A DNA stretch of 64,000 nt from Flagellimonas meridianipacifica (GTDB taxonomy: Bacteria; Bacteroidota; Bacteroidia; Flavobacteriales; Flavobacteriaceae): assembly GCF_003001695.1 (NCBI RefSeq), contig NZ_PVYX01000001.1:186001-250000 (forward strand). The letters run 5' to 3'. A model generated the notes under the pieces. It did no database searches. It saw only the letters and a list, made by a program, of their open reading frames with translations, and was not told the origin of the DNA. Position 1 is the stretch's first letter; each line of letters starts with the position of its first letter. Below are positions 18,787 to 28,466 of this stretch, in pieces. A program made the translations under genes and the position numbers.

Positions 18787-20934
18787 ATGGACAATCACAA
18801 AGAGCACAAGAACAAAAAAATGGACCATTCTAAGATGGATCACTCAAAAATGGATCACAGTAACCATGACCATGCTAAGATGGACTCCTCCAAAAAGCAA
18901 CACCAAAAAGAAGACCATTCTAAAATGGATCACGGAAGTGGAGACCATTCGGGCCATAACCCCGCTCATGGACAAATGGGGCACGACCACCATAAAATGA
19001 TGGTCAAGGATTTTAGAAAACGGTTTTGGATATCTTTAATCGTTACCATCCCAATATTATTCCTATCGCCTATGATACAGGAGTTTTTTGGGTATGACCT
19101 ATTGCTTCCCGGTAATCCCTACATCCTGTTTGCATTATCAACATTTGTCTATTTCTGGGGAGCATACCCCTTCTTAAAGGGCTTCGTAAAAGAGATAAAG
19201 GCAAAAGGTCCTGGAATGATGACCCTGATTTCTATGGCTATTAGTGTTGCTTATTTTTATAGTACAGCCACTGTTTTTGGCCTTAAAGGAGAAGATTTTT
19301 TCTGGGAACTGAGCACCTTGATCGTCATCATGCTGTTGGGACATTGGTTGGAAATGAAATCGGTGCTGGGCGCATCCAAGGCACTTCAGCTTTTGGTCAG
19401 TATGCTACCCGCCGAGGCCCATAAAGTGGTTGGCGACAAAATCGAGGATGTTAGTCTTGAAGAGTTACTAAAGGACGACATTATCTTGATAAAGCCCGGT
19501 GAAAAAGTACCTGCCGATGGCATCATCACCGAAGGATCTAGCTACCTGAACGAGTCGATGCTGACAGGCGAGTCAAAACCGGTAAAAAAAGAAGTACAAG
19601 ATAAGGTCATCGGAGGTTCCATAAACGGCAATAGCACCTTAAGGGTAAAGGTAGAGCATACTGGAAAGGACAGTTACCTGAACAAGGTGATCAAAATGGT
19701 AGACGAAGCACAGCGCACCAAATCTAAGATGCAAAATCTATCGGATAGAGCTGCCAAATGGTTGACCTATATTGCCTTGGCCATTGGGTTTGGCACCCTT
19801 GCAGTCTGGCTGATTTTAGGTTTTCCATTTGTTTTTGCATTAGAAAGAATGGTAACGGTTATGGTTATTGCTTGCCCACACGCATTAGGACTAGCCATTC
19901 CGTTGGTTGTCGCTATATCGACCGCAGTATCCGCACAAAATGGATTATTAATTAGAAATAGAACGGCTTTTGAAGAGTCAAGAAAAATCTCTGCTTTGTT
20001 ATTTGATAAAACAGGAACGTTGACCAAAGGTGATTTTGGTGTTACGCGAGTTGAATCGGTTAATCAAGAATATACCCCAGAAGAAATCTTAAGGCTTTCA
20101 AGCGCCTTGGAAGAGAGTTCGGAACACCCCATTGCCGTAGGTATCATCAAAAAAGTCAAAGAAGAGAACATTGAGATTCCAAAGCCCAAAAACTTCAACG
20201 CCATAACGGGCAAGGGTGTAGAGGCAATCGTAGAGGGTAAAGAGGTCAAGGTAGTAAGTCCGGGATATCTTCGGGATGAAAAAATCGAAATTCCCGAAGA
20301 TGCCTACAGCGATGCCGCAGAGACCGTAGTTTTTGTTCTAATAGATGGAAAATTAGCGGGATATATTGCTTTAGCCGATGAAATACGGCCAGAATCTGCC
20401 GATGCTATCAAAGTATTCAAAAAGAATAACATCAAAGTCTTAATGGCTACGGGCGATAATGAAAAAACAGCCAAAGCTGTGAGTGACAAACTTGGTTTGG
20501 ATGGGTATTATGCCGAGGTGCTGCCCCATCAAAAAGTTGAAATTGTTGATGAATTAGAGGGCAAAGGAGAGTTTGTGGCCATGACAGGTGATGGCGTCAA
20601 TGATGCACCTGCATTGGCAAAAGCCGATGTAGGTATTGCTGTTGGTTCCGGTACCGATGTTGCGGCGGAAACCGCCGATATCATTTTGGTAAACAGTAAC
20701 CCAAAAGATATCGCCAATCTGATATTGTTCGGCAAGGCCACCTATAACAAAATGATTCAGAATCTTATTTGGGCAACCGGATATAATGTTGTTGCCATTC
20801 CTTTGGCAGCTGGTGTCTTATATACAACAGGTTTCGTTCTGGGCCCGGCGGTAGCTGCCGTTTTTATGAGCCTTAGTACCATCATAGTTGCTATTAATGC
20901 TCAGTTATTGAAGCGAAAAATCGGTAAAAAATAA
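18787..20934 (+). CDS. copB: CopB-type copper/silver-translocating P1B ATPase
   Basis: A 715-residue inner-membrane pump exporting copper (or silver) to the periplasm. Residues 1-72 are a His/Met/Asp-rich tail with repeated MDHSK units in place of a CxxC metal domain. The transmembrane metal motif is CPH (residues 363-365), typical of CopB rather than CopA. TGES, DKTGT (phospho-aspartate about 407), HP (SSEHPIAVG) and the TGDGVNDAPAL hinge are all present, with eight predicted membrane segments. Its stop overlaps the start of the MFS gene (TAATG). Confidence 0.95.
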   Translation: MDNHKEHKNKKMDHSKMDHSKMDHSNHDHAKMDSSKKQHQKEDHSKMDHGSGDHSGHNPAHGQMGHDHHKMMVKDFRKRFWISLIVTIPILFLSPMIQEFFGYDLLLPGNPYILFALSTFVYFWGAYPFLKGFVKEIKAKGPGMMTLISMAISVAYFYSTATVFGLKGEDFFWELSTLIVIMLLGHWLEMKSVLGASKALQLLVSMLPAEAHKVVGDKIEDVSLEELLKDDIILIKPGEKVPADGIITEGSSYLNESMLTGESKPVKKEVQDKVIGGSINGNSTLRVKVEHTGKDSYLNKVIKMVDEAQRTKSKMQNLSDRAAKWLTYIALAIGFGTLAVWLILGFPFVFALERMVTVMVIACPHALGLAIPLVVAISTAVSAQNGLLIRNRTAFEESRKISALLFDKTGTLTKGDFGVTRVESVNQEYTPEEILRLSSALEESSEHPIAVGIIKKVKEENIEIPKPKNFNAITGKGVEAIVEGKEVKVVSPGYLRDEKIEIPEDAYSDAAETVVFVLIDGKLAGYIALADEIRPESADAIKVFKKNNIKVLMATGDNEKTAKAVSDKLGLDGYYAEVLPHQKVEIVDELEGKGEFVAMTGDGVNDAPALAKADVGIAVGSGTDVAAETADIILVNSNPKDIANLILFGKATYNKMIQNLIWATGYNVVAIPLAAGVLYTTGFVLGPAVAAVFMSLSTIIVAINAQLLKRKIGKK

Positions 20935-22193
20935 TGGAGAAAAAAGAGAAGCTCGGCAGGATATCCTTGATTCTGCTGAGTTTATTTGTGGTGATGTTGG
21001 GCTATGGCATTTTATTACCAACCCTTCCCTACTATACCGAAAGATTAGCACTTAAAGACAACCTTGACAGAGACTTAATCAACTTCCATATTGGATTGCT
21101 TACCAGTATTTATCCATTGTTCCAGCTCTTGTTCGTTATCGTCTGGGGCAAGCTTTCCGATAAACACGGCCGTAAACCTATAATACTATTGGGGCTTGTA
21201 GGTTTTGTCGTGATGAACTTGCTAACCGGTCTTGCCACCTCTCTGTCGATGCTATATATAGCCCGTATCATAGGGGGCATCTTTACGTCAGCGGTCATCC
21301 CGGTCAGTAATGCCTATTTAAGTGATATTACCTCTGAAAAGCGAAGGACCAAAATAATGGCCTGGTCTGGGGTCGCTATCAGTTCCGGTGTGATATTTGG
21401 CCCTGTTCTGGGGGGATTTCTGTCGCAAACGAACCTACACTATACATACTCTTTTGGAGTGTTCCACTTAGACCGTTTTTCGGTTCCCTTTATTTTGGCC
21501 GCTCTTTTGGGCTTTGTGGTATTGCTGATAATCATAAAATGGCTGAAGAATACCGAAATAAAAAATCGTATTGCTTCTGAGGCAGTCAAATTCAGTTTTT
21601 CCCTGAGTAACTATTTTATCATTTTGTTGCTCTTGTCCTTTGCGATGCAGTTTGTGGTTACCTTGTTCGAGACCGTGTTTTCAATTTATGGAAAGGATGA
21701 GTTGGCCTTTACAACCAATCAGGTGGGTATTGGTTTTATGCTCTGTGGTTCTGTAATGGCCGTTTTGCAGCCTGTGTTCGCGACCTATGGCGAAAAAGTG
21801 CTGACCTCAAAACAGCAAATAACATTAGGGTTATTAATATCCGGTGTTTCGTTAGTTGTCTTCCCCTTTGTGAGCGGTGAACTATACATTTATGGTACCA
21901 TAATAATTTTCGCAGCTGGGGGAGCCATGGTGACACCAAACCTGCTTTCGGCAGTTTCTTTGATTTCCCAGGAAAATACGGGAAGGAATATATCCATTCA
22001 AAGTTCCACGAACAGTATCGGACAGATTTTGGGCCCGGTATTGGGGACTTGGCTGATAGCCGGTGGGTTTTATTACCCTTTTATTATTGCCGGTGCAACC
22101 ATTTTGGGTGCTATGGGACTGGTTTACTTTTTGAAGCGACCAAATAAAGGGCTTGACGGGCCCTTATTGGCCGACCAGCATAAAAAACTATAG
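20934..22193 (+). CDS. MFS transporter (drug/H+ antiporter type)
   Basis: A 419-residue, 12-segment carrier. The loop 2-3 motif A appears as GKLSDKHGRKPI (about residues 73-84), and a motif C-like GVAISSGVIFGPVLGG is in segment 5, as in multidrug/tetracycline exporters. The substrate cannot be read from sequence. Start and stop are fused with the neighbours (TAATG with copB; cardiolipin synthase begins 3 bases later), so it is in an envelope-stress operon with them. Confidence 0.9.
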   Translation: MEKKEKLGRISLILLSLFVVMLGYGILLPTLPYYTERLALKDNLDRDLINFHIGLLTSIYPLFQLLFVIVWGKLSDKHGRKPIILLGLVGFVVMNLLTGLATSLSMLYIARIIGGIFTSAVIPVSNAYLSDITSEKRRTKIMAWSGVAISSGVIFGPVLGGFLSQTNLHYTYSFGVFHLDRFSVPFILAALLGFVVLLIIIKWLKNTEIKNRIASEAVKFSFSLSNYFIILLLLSFAMQFVVTLFETVFSIYGKDELAFTTNQVGIGFMLCGSVMAVLQPVFATYGEKVLTSKQQITLGLLISGVSLVVFPFVSGELYIYGTIIIFAAGGAMVTPNLLSAVSLISQENTGRNISIQSSTNSIGQILGPVLGTWLIAGGFYYPFIIAGATILGAMGLVYFLKRPNKGLDGPLLADQHKKL

Positions 22194-22195
22194 CG

Positions 22196-23389
22196 ATGGA
22201 CCATAGATATGCACTTAGAAAACGTAGTAAAACAGCACTTCAAAATGCTGCTGACAATTCGAAATATGTTGAATTGGTTCGTTCGGGAGAAGACTATTTT
22301 TTAAGGCTGGAAAAGTTAATCGATAAGGCAGAAAAAGAAATCCATTTACAGACCTACATTTTTGAAAACGATGAAACAGGAAACCGTATAGCCTCCTGTT
22401 TGAAGAAAGCCGCTCAACGAAAGGTAAAGGTATATGTCTTATTGGATGCCTATGGTAGCGCTGCATTACCCAATAGTTTTGCCCAGGATTTGGTGCAGCA
22501 TGGTATTTTACTTCGTTTTTTTTCGCCTTTATTCTCTTTGAACAATTTTTATATCGGCAGGCGGATGCACCATAAAATTGCGGTCGCCGATGAAAAAATG
22601 GCACTGATAGGAGGTATCAATATTGCCGATAAATACCATGGAACCCAAGATGAAGAGCCTTGGCTAGATTACGCCGTTCAGTTAAACTGCCCAGCAGCCA
22701 AGAATCTACAAATATTGTGTAGCGATTATTTTTTCAAAAAAGGGAGTTCAAAAAAAATACCGCCAGTTTTACATTCGGCCGGTAGCGCACTCGTGGGAAT
22801 TTTACAAAACGACTGGCTACAGCAAAAAACGGAAGTCTGTGATGCCTACACGAACGCCTTCATTCATGCCGAAAAGGAAATAGTAATCGTGGGCTCGTAT
22901 TTTTTACCTGGAAACAGATTGGCAAAGGCTTTTAAAAAGGCGTGTAAAAGAGGAATAAGAACAACGGTGATCTTAGCGGGTATTAGCGATGTGCCTTTGG
23001 TGCGTAGGGCAACCGAACATTTGTACTCCTCTTTTCTAGACGGTCATATGAGAATTTTTGAATGGAACAAATCCGTAGTACACGGTAAAGCTGCGGTGGT
23101 TGACAACAAATGGTCTACCATAGGCTCATTTAACTTGAACAGTCTTAGTTGCTATGGTAGTATTGAAATGAACGTAGAAGTCCATTCCGGAGAATTTGCC
23201 GAAAACCTTCGGGCCGACTTTGAAATGGTCATAAGCCAGTGTAGCGAAATTACAAAGGGGAGCCTAAGACAAAGAGCCGGTTTATTCAATAAGTTGGGTA
23301 ATTGGATTTCTTACCAAATGGTACGCACGACCATGCTTCTTCTAACCTTTCTTCCGCATTTAAGGTTTTTAAAAAATTATAGGTTATAA
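22196..23389 (+). CDS. cardiolipin synthase / phospholipase D family protein
   Basis: A 397-residue protein with two HKD motifs: HHKIAVADEKMALIGG (about 124) and HGKAAVVDNKWSTIGS (about 294). These are the two catalytic His/Lys/Asp sets that exchange phosphatidyl groups to make cardiolipin. It lacks the two N-terminal membrane segments of ClsA, so it resembles the ClsB type; the C-terminus (MLLLTFLPHLRFL) is hydrophobic. Adjacent copper export and efflux genes suggest membrane repair under stress. ATG 22196 is 3 bases after the MFS stop. Confidence 0.92.
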   Translation: MDHRYALRKRSKTALQNAADNSKYVELVRSGEDYFLRLEKLIDKAEKEIHLQTYIFENDETGNRIASCLKKAAQRKVKVYVLLDAYGSAALPNSFAQDLVQHGILLRFFSPLFSLNNFYIGRRMHHKIAVADEKMALIGGINIADKYHGTQDEEPWLDYAVQLNCPAAKNLQILCSDYFFKKGSSKKIPPVLHSAGSALVGILQNDWLQQKTEVCDAYTNAFIHAEKEIVIVGSYFLPGNRLAKAFKKACKRGIRTTVILAGISDVPLVRRATEHLYSSFLDGHMRIFEWNKSVVHGKAAVVDNKWSTIGSFNLNSLSCYGSIEMNVEVHSGEFAENLRADFEMVISQCSEITKGSLRQRAGLFNKLGNWISYQMVRTTMLLLTFLPHLRFLKNYRL

Positions 23390-23464
23390 GGTGTTGGTAA
23401 AGGGGTGGCCGATGTATGGTGCTTAGTTAAAATATTGGATTTTAAGGAAAATGAAAGAAAAGTT

Positions 23465-23920
23465 ATGATAAAAAGTTTAAGGACAAAGGAAGGCATTCGC
23501 CTGCTAAGGGATAATTATATCGGACACTTGGCATTTATATCACAAGGAAATCCTTACGTTGTTCCGATTACCTATTATTACGATGAAACAAGCAATAGTA
23601 TTCTGGGATATTCTGCCGAAGGACATAAAATGAATGCTATGCGGGAAAACCGTTCGGTATCATTAGAAGTAGATGAAATAAGTTCCGTAAACAATTGGCG
23701 ATCTATCTTAGCACACGGTGTTTTTGAAGAATTGCAGGGAAGCGAGGCCAAATTTCTCCTGCATCGGTTTGCCCAAGGTGTCAAAAATATTATCCTCCGT
23801 AAGGAGAAAATAATTCCCAAATCCATCAGTGAATTTTCAAGTAAAATGAATTCACCTGAAACCCCTATAGTCTTTCGAATCAGAATAGTTGAAATTACAG
23901 GAAAACAAAGGAAACCATAA
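23465..23920 (+). CDS. pyridoxamine 5'-phosphate oxidase-like flavin split-barrel protein (copy 1)
   Basis: 151 residues from ATG 23465; an in-frame ATG at 23405 would add 20 unconvincing residues. Motifs NYIGHLAFISQGNPYVVPI and the GHKMNAMRENRSV block define the small PNPOx-like family that binds FMN or F420-like cofactors or heme breakdown products. It is too short and different for vitamin B6 oxidase itself. A clear paralogue lies at 26460-26912, and the two flank the GMC oxidoreductase pair. Confidence 0.85.
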   Translation: MIKSLRTKEGIRLLRDNYIGHLAFISQGNPYVVPITYYYDETSNSILGYSAEGHKMNAMRENRSVSLEVDEISSVNNWRSILAHGVFEELQGSEAKFLLHRFAQGVKNIILRKEKIIPKSISEFSSKMNSPETPIVFRIRIVEITGKQRKP

Positions 23921-24009
23921 TCTATATACGAATATGACATAAGCTATTGTTGGCTTTAGATACGAACTATGAGCCCAAAGTCATTTAAACTTTTTAAGGA
24001 AGCGAAAGA

Positions 24010-25749
24010 ATGAAGGGCCTATTAAAAGATTTGACGATGAAAAAATATTATTACAACGAAGAACAGGAATCCTATGATGCGATTGTTGTAGGCACTGGCA
24101 TCAGTGGTGGCTGGGCCGCCAAGGAACTATGTGAGAAGGGTCTTAAGACCTTGGTTTTGGAGCGTGGAAGAATGGTGCGCCATATCACGGACTATCCCAC
24201 GGCCTACAAAGACCCTTGGGATTTTCCGAACGGTGGGGAGCCGACGCAGGAAGACCTTAAAAAACAACCAAAACAAAATCGAACAGGTTACACGACCAAT
24301 GTGGCAAGTGCACTTTGGTTCGTGAACGACCTGGAACACCCCTACAACGAAATCAAACGTTTTGACTGGATGCGTGGCTACCACGTAGGAGGGCGCTCGA
24401 TCATGTGGGGGCGACATAGTTACCGTTGGAGCGATATCGATTTTACAGCCAACCGGCGAGAGGGAATCGCAGTGGATTGGCCCGTTAGATATAAGGATAT
24501 CGCCCCTTGGTACGATAAAGTAGAAACCTTCATCGGCGTATCGGGAGAAAACCTGAGGCTGAAACAATTGCCCGATGGCCAGTTTTTACCGATGATGGAA
24601 CTCAATTGTGTCGAACAACGTTTTCGGGAAAAGGTGAGCCAGAACTTTAATGGTCGGGTGGTGACGGCAGGAAGGGTCGCCAATATCACCGGAACCAAAA
24701 AATTCGAAGGGCGGCAACATTGCATGTTCCGAAACCGCTGTATACGTGGTTGCCCATTTGGGGCGTACTTTAGCAGTAATTCCTCGACCCTGCCTGCAGC
24801 CGAAAGAACCGGAAACCTGACGCTAAGACCCGATTCCATAGTACATGAAGTGATGTACGACCCCGATACCAAACGGGCCACCGGCGTAAAGGTCATCGAT
24901 AGGGTCACCAAGGAAGCCCATGAGTTCAAGGCCAAGGTCATTTTCCTGTGCGCCTCGGCCGTTGCCTCTACATCAATATTGATGCAATCAAGATCCGATC
25001 GCTTCCCCAACGGTATGGGCAACGATTCCGATCAGTTGGGAAGGAACATTATGGACCATCATTTGGGTGTGGGAGCACAGGGCAAGTTTGACGGACTTGA
25101 AGACAAATATTATAAGGGGAGAAAACCGAATGGGGTATATATCCCGCGCTTTAGAAACCTTGGTGGTGATTCCGATCGTAAAGACTATAAGCGAGGTTTT
25201 GGCTATCAAGGCAGTGCCGGAAGGGGCAATTGGGACGATGCCGTCGCCGAACTATCTTTCGGGAAAGATCTAAAAGAGGCCATCCTAAAACCCGGTGGAT
25301 GGACCATGGGCATTGGGGGCTTCGGCGAGGTGCTTCCGTACGAAGAAAACAGGATGACCTTGGATTATGATAAATTGGATGGATGGGGCCTGCCCACGGT
25401 AACCTTCGATGCGGAATTCAAGGAAAATGAATGGGCCATGCGGAAGGATATGAAGGAATCAGCTGTCGAAATGCTCGAAAAAGCCGGGCTGCGTGATGTG
25501 CAGCCTTTTGACAATCCAGGGGCCCTAGGTTTGGGCATTCATGAAATGGGCACCGCTCGTATGGGAAGGGATAAAAGGACATCGGTACTCAACGGCAACA
25601 ACCAAATACATGAAGTGCCCAATGTATATGTGACCGACGGATCGTTTATGGCATCCGCAGCTTGTGTAAATCCATCTCTTACGTATATGGCATTTACCGC
25701 CAGAGCGGCAAACCATGCAGCACAACAACTTAAAAAAGGAAACATATAA
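24010..25749 (+). CDS. GMC family oxidoreductase (FAD)
   Basis: A 579-residue flavoenzyme oxidising an alcohol or sugar. The FAD-binding VVGTGISGGWAAKEL lies near the N-terminus, then LERGRMV, GRSIMWGRHSYRW and, at the end, HEMGTARMG and the CVNPSLTYMAFTARAA block with the catalytic Asn. Cysteines in CMFRNRCIRGC may carry a metal or disulfide. ATG 24010 follows AAGGAAGCGAAAG; ATG 24037, just before KKYYYNEEQ, is equally possible. The gene for its Tat-exported partner starts 5 bases later, so the complex is probably periplasmic and carried by the partner's signal. Confidence 0.92.
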   Translation: MKGLLKDLTMKKYYYNEEQESYDAIVVGTGISGGWAAKELCEKGLKTLVLERGRMVRHITDYPTAYKDPWDFPNGGEPTQEDLKKQPKQNRTGYTTNVASALWFVNDLEHPYNEIKRFDWMRGYHVGGRSIMWGRHSYRWSDIDFTANRREGIAVDWPVRYKDIAPWYDKVETFIGVSGENLRLKQLPDGQFLPMMELNCVEQRFREKVSQNFNGRVVTAGRVANITGTKKFEGRQHCMFRNRCIRGCPFGAYFSSNSSTLPAAERTGNLTLRPDSIVHEVMYDPDTKRATGVKVIDRVTKEAHEFKAKVIFLCASAVASTSILMQSRSDRFPNGMGNDSDQLGRNIMDHHLGVGAQGKFDGLEDKYYKGRKPNGVYIPRFRNLGGDSDRKDYKRGFGYQGSAGRGNWDDAVAELSFGKDLKEAILKPGGWTMGIGGFGEVLPYEENRMTLDYDKLDGWGLPTVTFDAEFKENEWAMRKDMKESAVEMLEKAGLRDVQPFDNPGALGLGIHEMGTARMGRDKRTSVLNGNNQIHEVPNVYVTDGSFMASAACVNPSLTYMAFTARAANHAAQQLKKGNI

Positions 25750-25753
25750 TATA

Positions 25754-26401
25754 ATGGATAGAAGAAAAGCACTTAAGTATATGGGGCAAGCCTTGGGATA
25801 TTACGTGGCCACCCCGACATTGATAGGTATGGTCCAAAGCTGCAAAAACGATAAGGCATCGGAATGGACCCCGGATTTCCTTACCCCGGATGAAGGGGAG
25901 GCATTGACAAAATTGGTGGATATTATCCTTCCCAAAACCGATACCCCTTCCGCTTCCGAAGTTCAGGTACACCTGTTCATTGACAAGTTCATTGATCAAG
26001 TAATGGAAAAGGAACAACAGGATTTTGTGAAAATGTCCATGGGCCAATTCTTGGAAAAAGCCTTGAAGGATTCCGGAAAGGAAAAAGCGGGCGATCTTAC
26101 TTCAGGAGATTTGGAGCCCGTGCTCTCGGAAGCCCTGAAAGTGACTAAGGAAGATGATGTGAAAAACTTTGAGGCCATAGAGCAATACCATGAAGCCATT
26201 GCCGAAGGAAAAGAGCCCTTATTGGACGATGGTATCTCACGCTTTGCATTTGCCAACAACCTTAGAGGACTCACTATTTGGGGTTACAAGATTTCGGAAT
26301 ATGTAGGCGAGGAAGTACTGGCCTATCTCCCTATTCCAGCAGAATATATTCCATGTGAGGATGCACAAAAACTTACCGGAAGTATGGCATGGTCCTTATA
26401 A
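25754..26401 (+). CDS. gluconate 2-dehydrogenase subunit 3 family protein, Tat-exported
   Basis: ATG 25754 is chosen because DRRKALKYMGQALGYYV follows directly, a twin-arginine signal. The mature part (about 180 residues) is helical and matches the small subunit 3 of membrane-bound gluconate or sorbitol dehydrogenases, with ADxILPKTDTPSA-like DIILPKTDTPSASE and DKFIDQV motifs. It would chaperone and export the folded GMC subunit encoded upstream. No cytochrome c subunit follows in this window, so the electron acceptor is unknown. Confidence 0.9.
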   Translation: MDRRKALKYMGQALGYYVATPTLIGMVQSCKNDKASEWTPDFLTPDEGEALTKLVDIILPKTDTPSASEVQVHLFIDKFIDQVMEKEQQDFVKMSMGQFLEKALKDSGKEKAGDLTSGDLEPVLSEALKVTKEDDVKNFEAIEQYHEAIAEGKEPLLDDGISRFAFANNLRGLTIWGYKISEYVGEEVLAYLPIPAEYIPCEDAQKLTGSMAWSL

Positions 26402-26459
26402 ACAATCGCCCTGTTCCAAAACAGTCTTTAAAAAATTTGAAATTACAAAAACAATAACA

Positions 26460-26912
26460 ATGACAGATTTAACAACTAGCGCGATTGAACGCGTACTCAG
26501 GAACAATTACCTCGGCCACTTGGCCTATCTATGGCAAGGGAAGCCCCATGTGATTCCCATTACCTATTATTTTGACCCTGCCGACAATACGATCATTAGC
26601 TATACCTCGGAAGGCCATAAAATCGATGCGATGCGAAAAAACAACTCGGTCACTGTACAGGTCGAAGAAATACAATCGATGTTCAACTGGGAATCGGCCA
26701 TGGTGCACGGCACATTCGAAGAACTTGAGGGCGACATTGCAAAACAAAAGTTACACTCATTCATTGAAGGTGTGAAAAGCATTATTCGTCGAAAAGAACG
26801 GAGAGAGGTTGAGTTTATCAATGAGTTTTCGAGCAAATTATACTCTAGGGGGATTCCGATAGTTTATCAAGTCAAAATACTTGAGATTGCAGGTAAGCGA
26901 CGGGAGACGTAA
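26460..26912 (+). CDS. pyridoxamine 5'-phosphate oxidase-like flavin split-barrel protein (copy 2)
   Basis: 150 residues from ATG 26460; the longer reading from 26355 overlaps the previous gene by 46 bases and adds unrelated residues. Motifs NYLGHLAYLWQGKPHVIPI and EGHKIDAMRKNNSV align throughout with the gene at 23465-23920, at roughly half identical positions by eye. The copies probably arose by duplication around the GMC genes or were recruited together. Cofactor and substrate unknown. Confidence 0.86.
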   Translation: MTDLTTSAIERVLRNNYLGHLAYLWQGKPHVIPITYYFDPADNTIISYTSEGHKIDAMRKNNSVTVQVEEIQSMFNWESAMVHGTFEELEGDIAKQKLHSFIEGVKSIIRRKERREVEFINEFSSKLYSRGIPIVYQVKILEIAGKRRET

Positions 26913-27115
26913 AAGCAACAGCGCTAATCGGACAGCCATTTTTGTCCTTGACAACCCAACAGGCTAAATTCCAATGCAAGAAACTTATTCACATTTTAAA
27001 ATTGTTTAGCGGATGGCCTGGACATTTAAAACAACTTTTGAACCCCATCTGACTATAATTCTTTAAAATGGATGTACTAATGTAGGATAAGATGTAACTT
27101 TATATCAATCGAGTA

Positions 27116-27622
27116 ATGACAAAACAAACAATTTACATAGTATCACTTTCCTTGTTGGTTATGTGGGCTTGCAAAAAAGATGACCAAAGTTCACAACAAG
27201 TCAACCTATTGTTTAACGAGAACAATTTGGCAGGAGATTGGCAAAGGATTGCAGAATTTAGAGGACAACCCAATGATTCATTGGGCATATTGGAGCCGTT
27301 GGAAGATTTGTTTGCCCAATTCGAAAATTGCCGAAAAGATGACATTATCAGATATGTTAAGGGCGACGAGCAAGAAGATAACCGCTATTTCTGGGGAATC
27401 GGGGAAATTGCCTGTCATAGCCAGATATCAAAAACTTTCACTGAAATTGGCACTTGGTCTCTCGAAGAATCAGGAAAACTGAGCCATGTTAACTCTAATA
27501 CAAGTGAATACCATATTGTAATTCAATTAAATGCCCAACAATTACTTGTCAGAAGTGAATTAGATAAAGACGATAATGGCGACACTACGTTCGAATTTAC
27601 GGAGTATGAACGCATTAGGTAG
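27116..27622 (+). CDS. hypothetical lipoprotein
   Basis: 168 residues with a lipoprotein signal (SLLVMWAC, Cys 19) followed by KKDDQSS. The mature domain, with GDWQRIAEFRGQPND and a beta-rich body, looks like a lipocalin-like domain common in Bacteroidota lipoproteins, but this is only a resemblance. It ends 26 bases from the convergent gene at 27648. The 203 bases upstream hold a TAACTTTA element at 27090-27097 that could be a weak -7 box. Confidence 0.75.
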   Translation: MTKQTIYIVSLSLLVMWACKKDDQSSQQVNLLFNENNLAGDWQRIAEFRGQPNDSLGILEPLEDLFAQFENCRKDDIIRYVKGDEQEDNRYFWGIGEIACHSQISKTFTEIGTWSLEESGKLSHVNSNTSEYHIVIQLNAQQLLVRSELDKDDNGDTTFEFTEYERIR

Positions 27623-27647
27623 TTTTTATAAAAATATCCAATTGATA

Positions 27648-28466
27648 TTACCTACCATAAAGGGATATAGAATTCTCCTTAAAATTGGCGATGAAAAGCC
27701 TTCCCTTTTCAAAGTGAACATCTGTCGGATAAAAAATGCTTTCCTTTAATATTTGCAGCAACTTCCCTTGATAGTCAAAAATTAATATCCGGCTATTTTC
27801 TTGGTCGGTAATTGCGAACCTATCTTCACCCAACGAAATACCGGAAGCCACATTGATTTTTTCATTTTGACCAATGGTTTTTTGGTGTGTTCCATCGAAA
27901 CCAAAGACCTGAACCCTATTGTTATACGCATCGGCCACGTATATCCTTTTATCCTTCATCTTGACATCTATCGGATAGTACAGTTCCCCATCTTTATGCC
28001 CCTGTCTGCCGATTGTAAAACTTTTATTCGGGGTCTCTACGATGATTCGGTGGTTATAAAAATCGGCTATCAGAACAGTATCGCCGTATATCGAAACCCC
28101 TGCGGGGGCCTGTGGTCTTTTGGATATTTTCAACGGCCATCGTTTGTCATCTCTATATTGCCAGATGGTATCGGTCAAAAATTCAGGGATGAACAGTGTG
28201 CCATTATCAAAATGGATGTTCATCGGCCGCTGGATACCCGTAATGGAATCCAAGACCTTTCCATCCCCGTCAATTTTGTAAAGCCTAAAATAATCGGGGT
28301 CAGAAAACCACAGTGTTTCCCCATCTTTTGCCAAAGCCAAAGGTCGGGATTCCTCAGGAAGCATTATCTTCCGTTCGAACCTCCATTGTTTCTCAGGCTT
28401 TTCGCAGCTTGATGTAAGGAACAGCAAAAAAGCGACCGGAATAATATGTGACAATCTAAAATTCAT
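27648..28466 (-). CDS. lipoprotein with NHL/six-bladed beta-propeller repeats
   Basis: About 272 residues from ATG 28466 (28472 also possible). A signal peptide ends in a lipobox (FLTSSC). The mature protein shows repeated strands such as PLALAKDGETLWFSD, PAGVSIYGDTVLIADFYNHRI, YPIDVKMKDKRIYVADAYNNRV and ISLGEDRFAITDQENSRI, the NHL pattern of a beta-propeller. These proteins bind ligands or partners outside the membrane. It overlaps the stop of the MerT-like gene by 11 bases and is the last gene of that transcript. Confidence 0.85.
   Translation of the reverse strand: MNFRLSHIIPVAFLLFLTSSCEKPEKQWRFERKIMLPEESRPLALAKDGETLWFSDPDYFRLYKIDGDGKVLDSITGIQRPMNIHFDNGTLFIPEFLTDTIWQYRDDKRWPLKISKRPQAPAGVSIYGDTVLIADFYNHRIIVETPNKSFTIGRQGHKDGELYYPIDVKMKDKRIYVADAYNNRVQVFGFDGTHQKTIGQNEKINVASGISLGEDRFAITDQENSRILIFDYQGKLLQILKESIFYPTDVHFEKGRLFIANFKENSISLYGR

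Noticed and set aside
24420-25022. Antisense frame of 200 codons inside the GMC oxidoreductase gene
   Set aside because: It lies fully opposite a well-supported gene and has no recognisable protein pattern; long antisense frames are expected with this codon bias.
27801-28412. Plus-strand frame of 203 codons opposite the NHL lipoprotein gene
   Set aside because: The minus-strand gene has a lipobox and propeller repeats; the plus-strand reading has neither signal nor domain.
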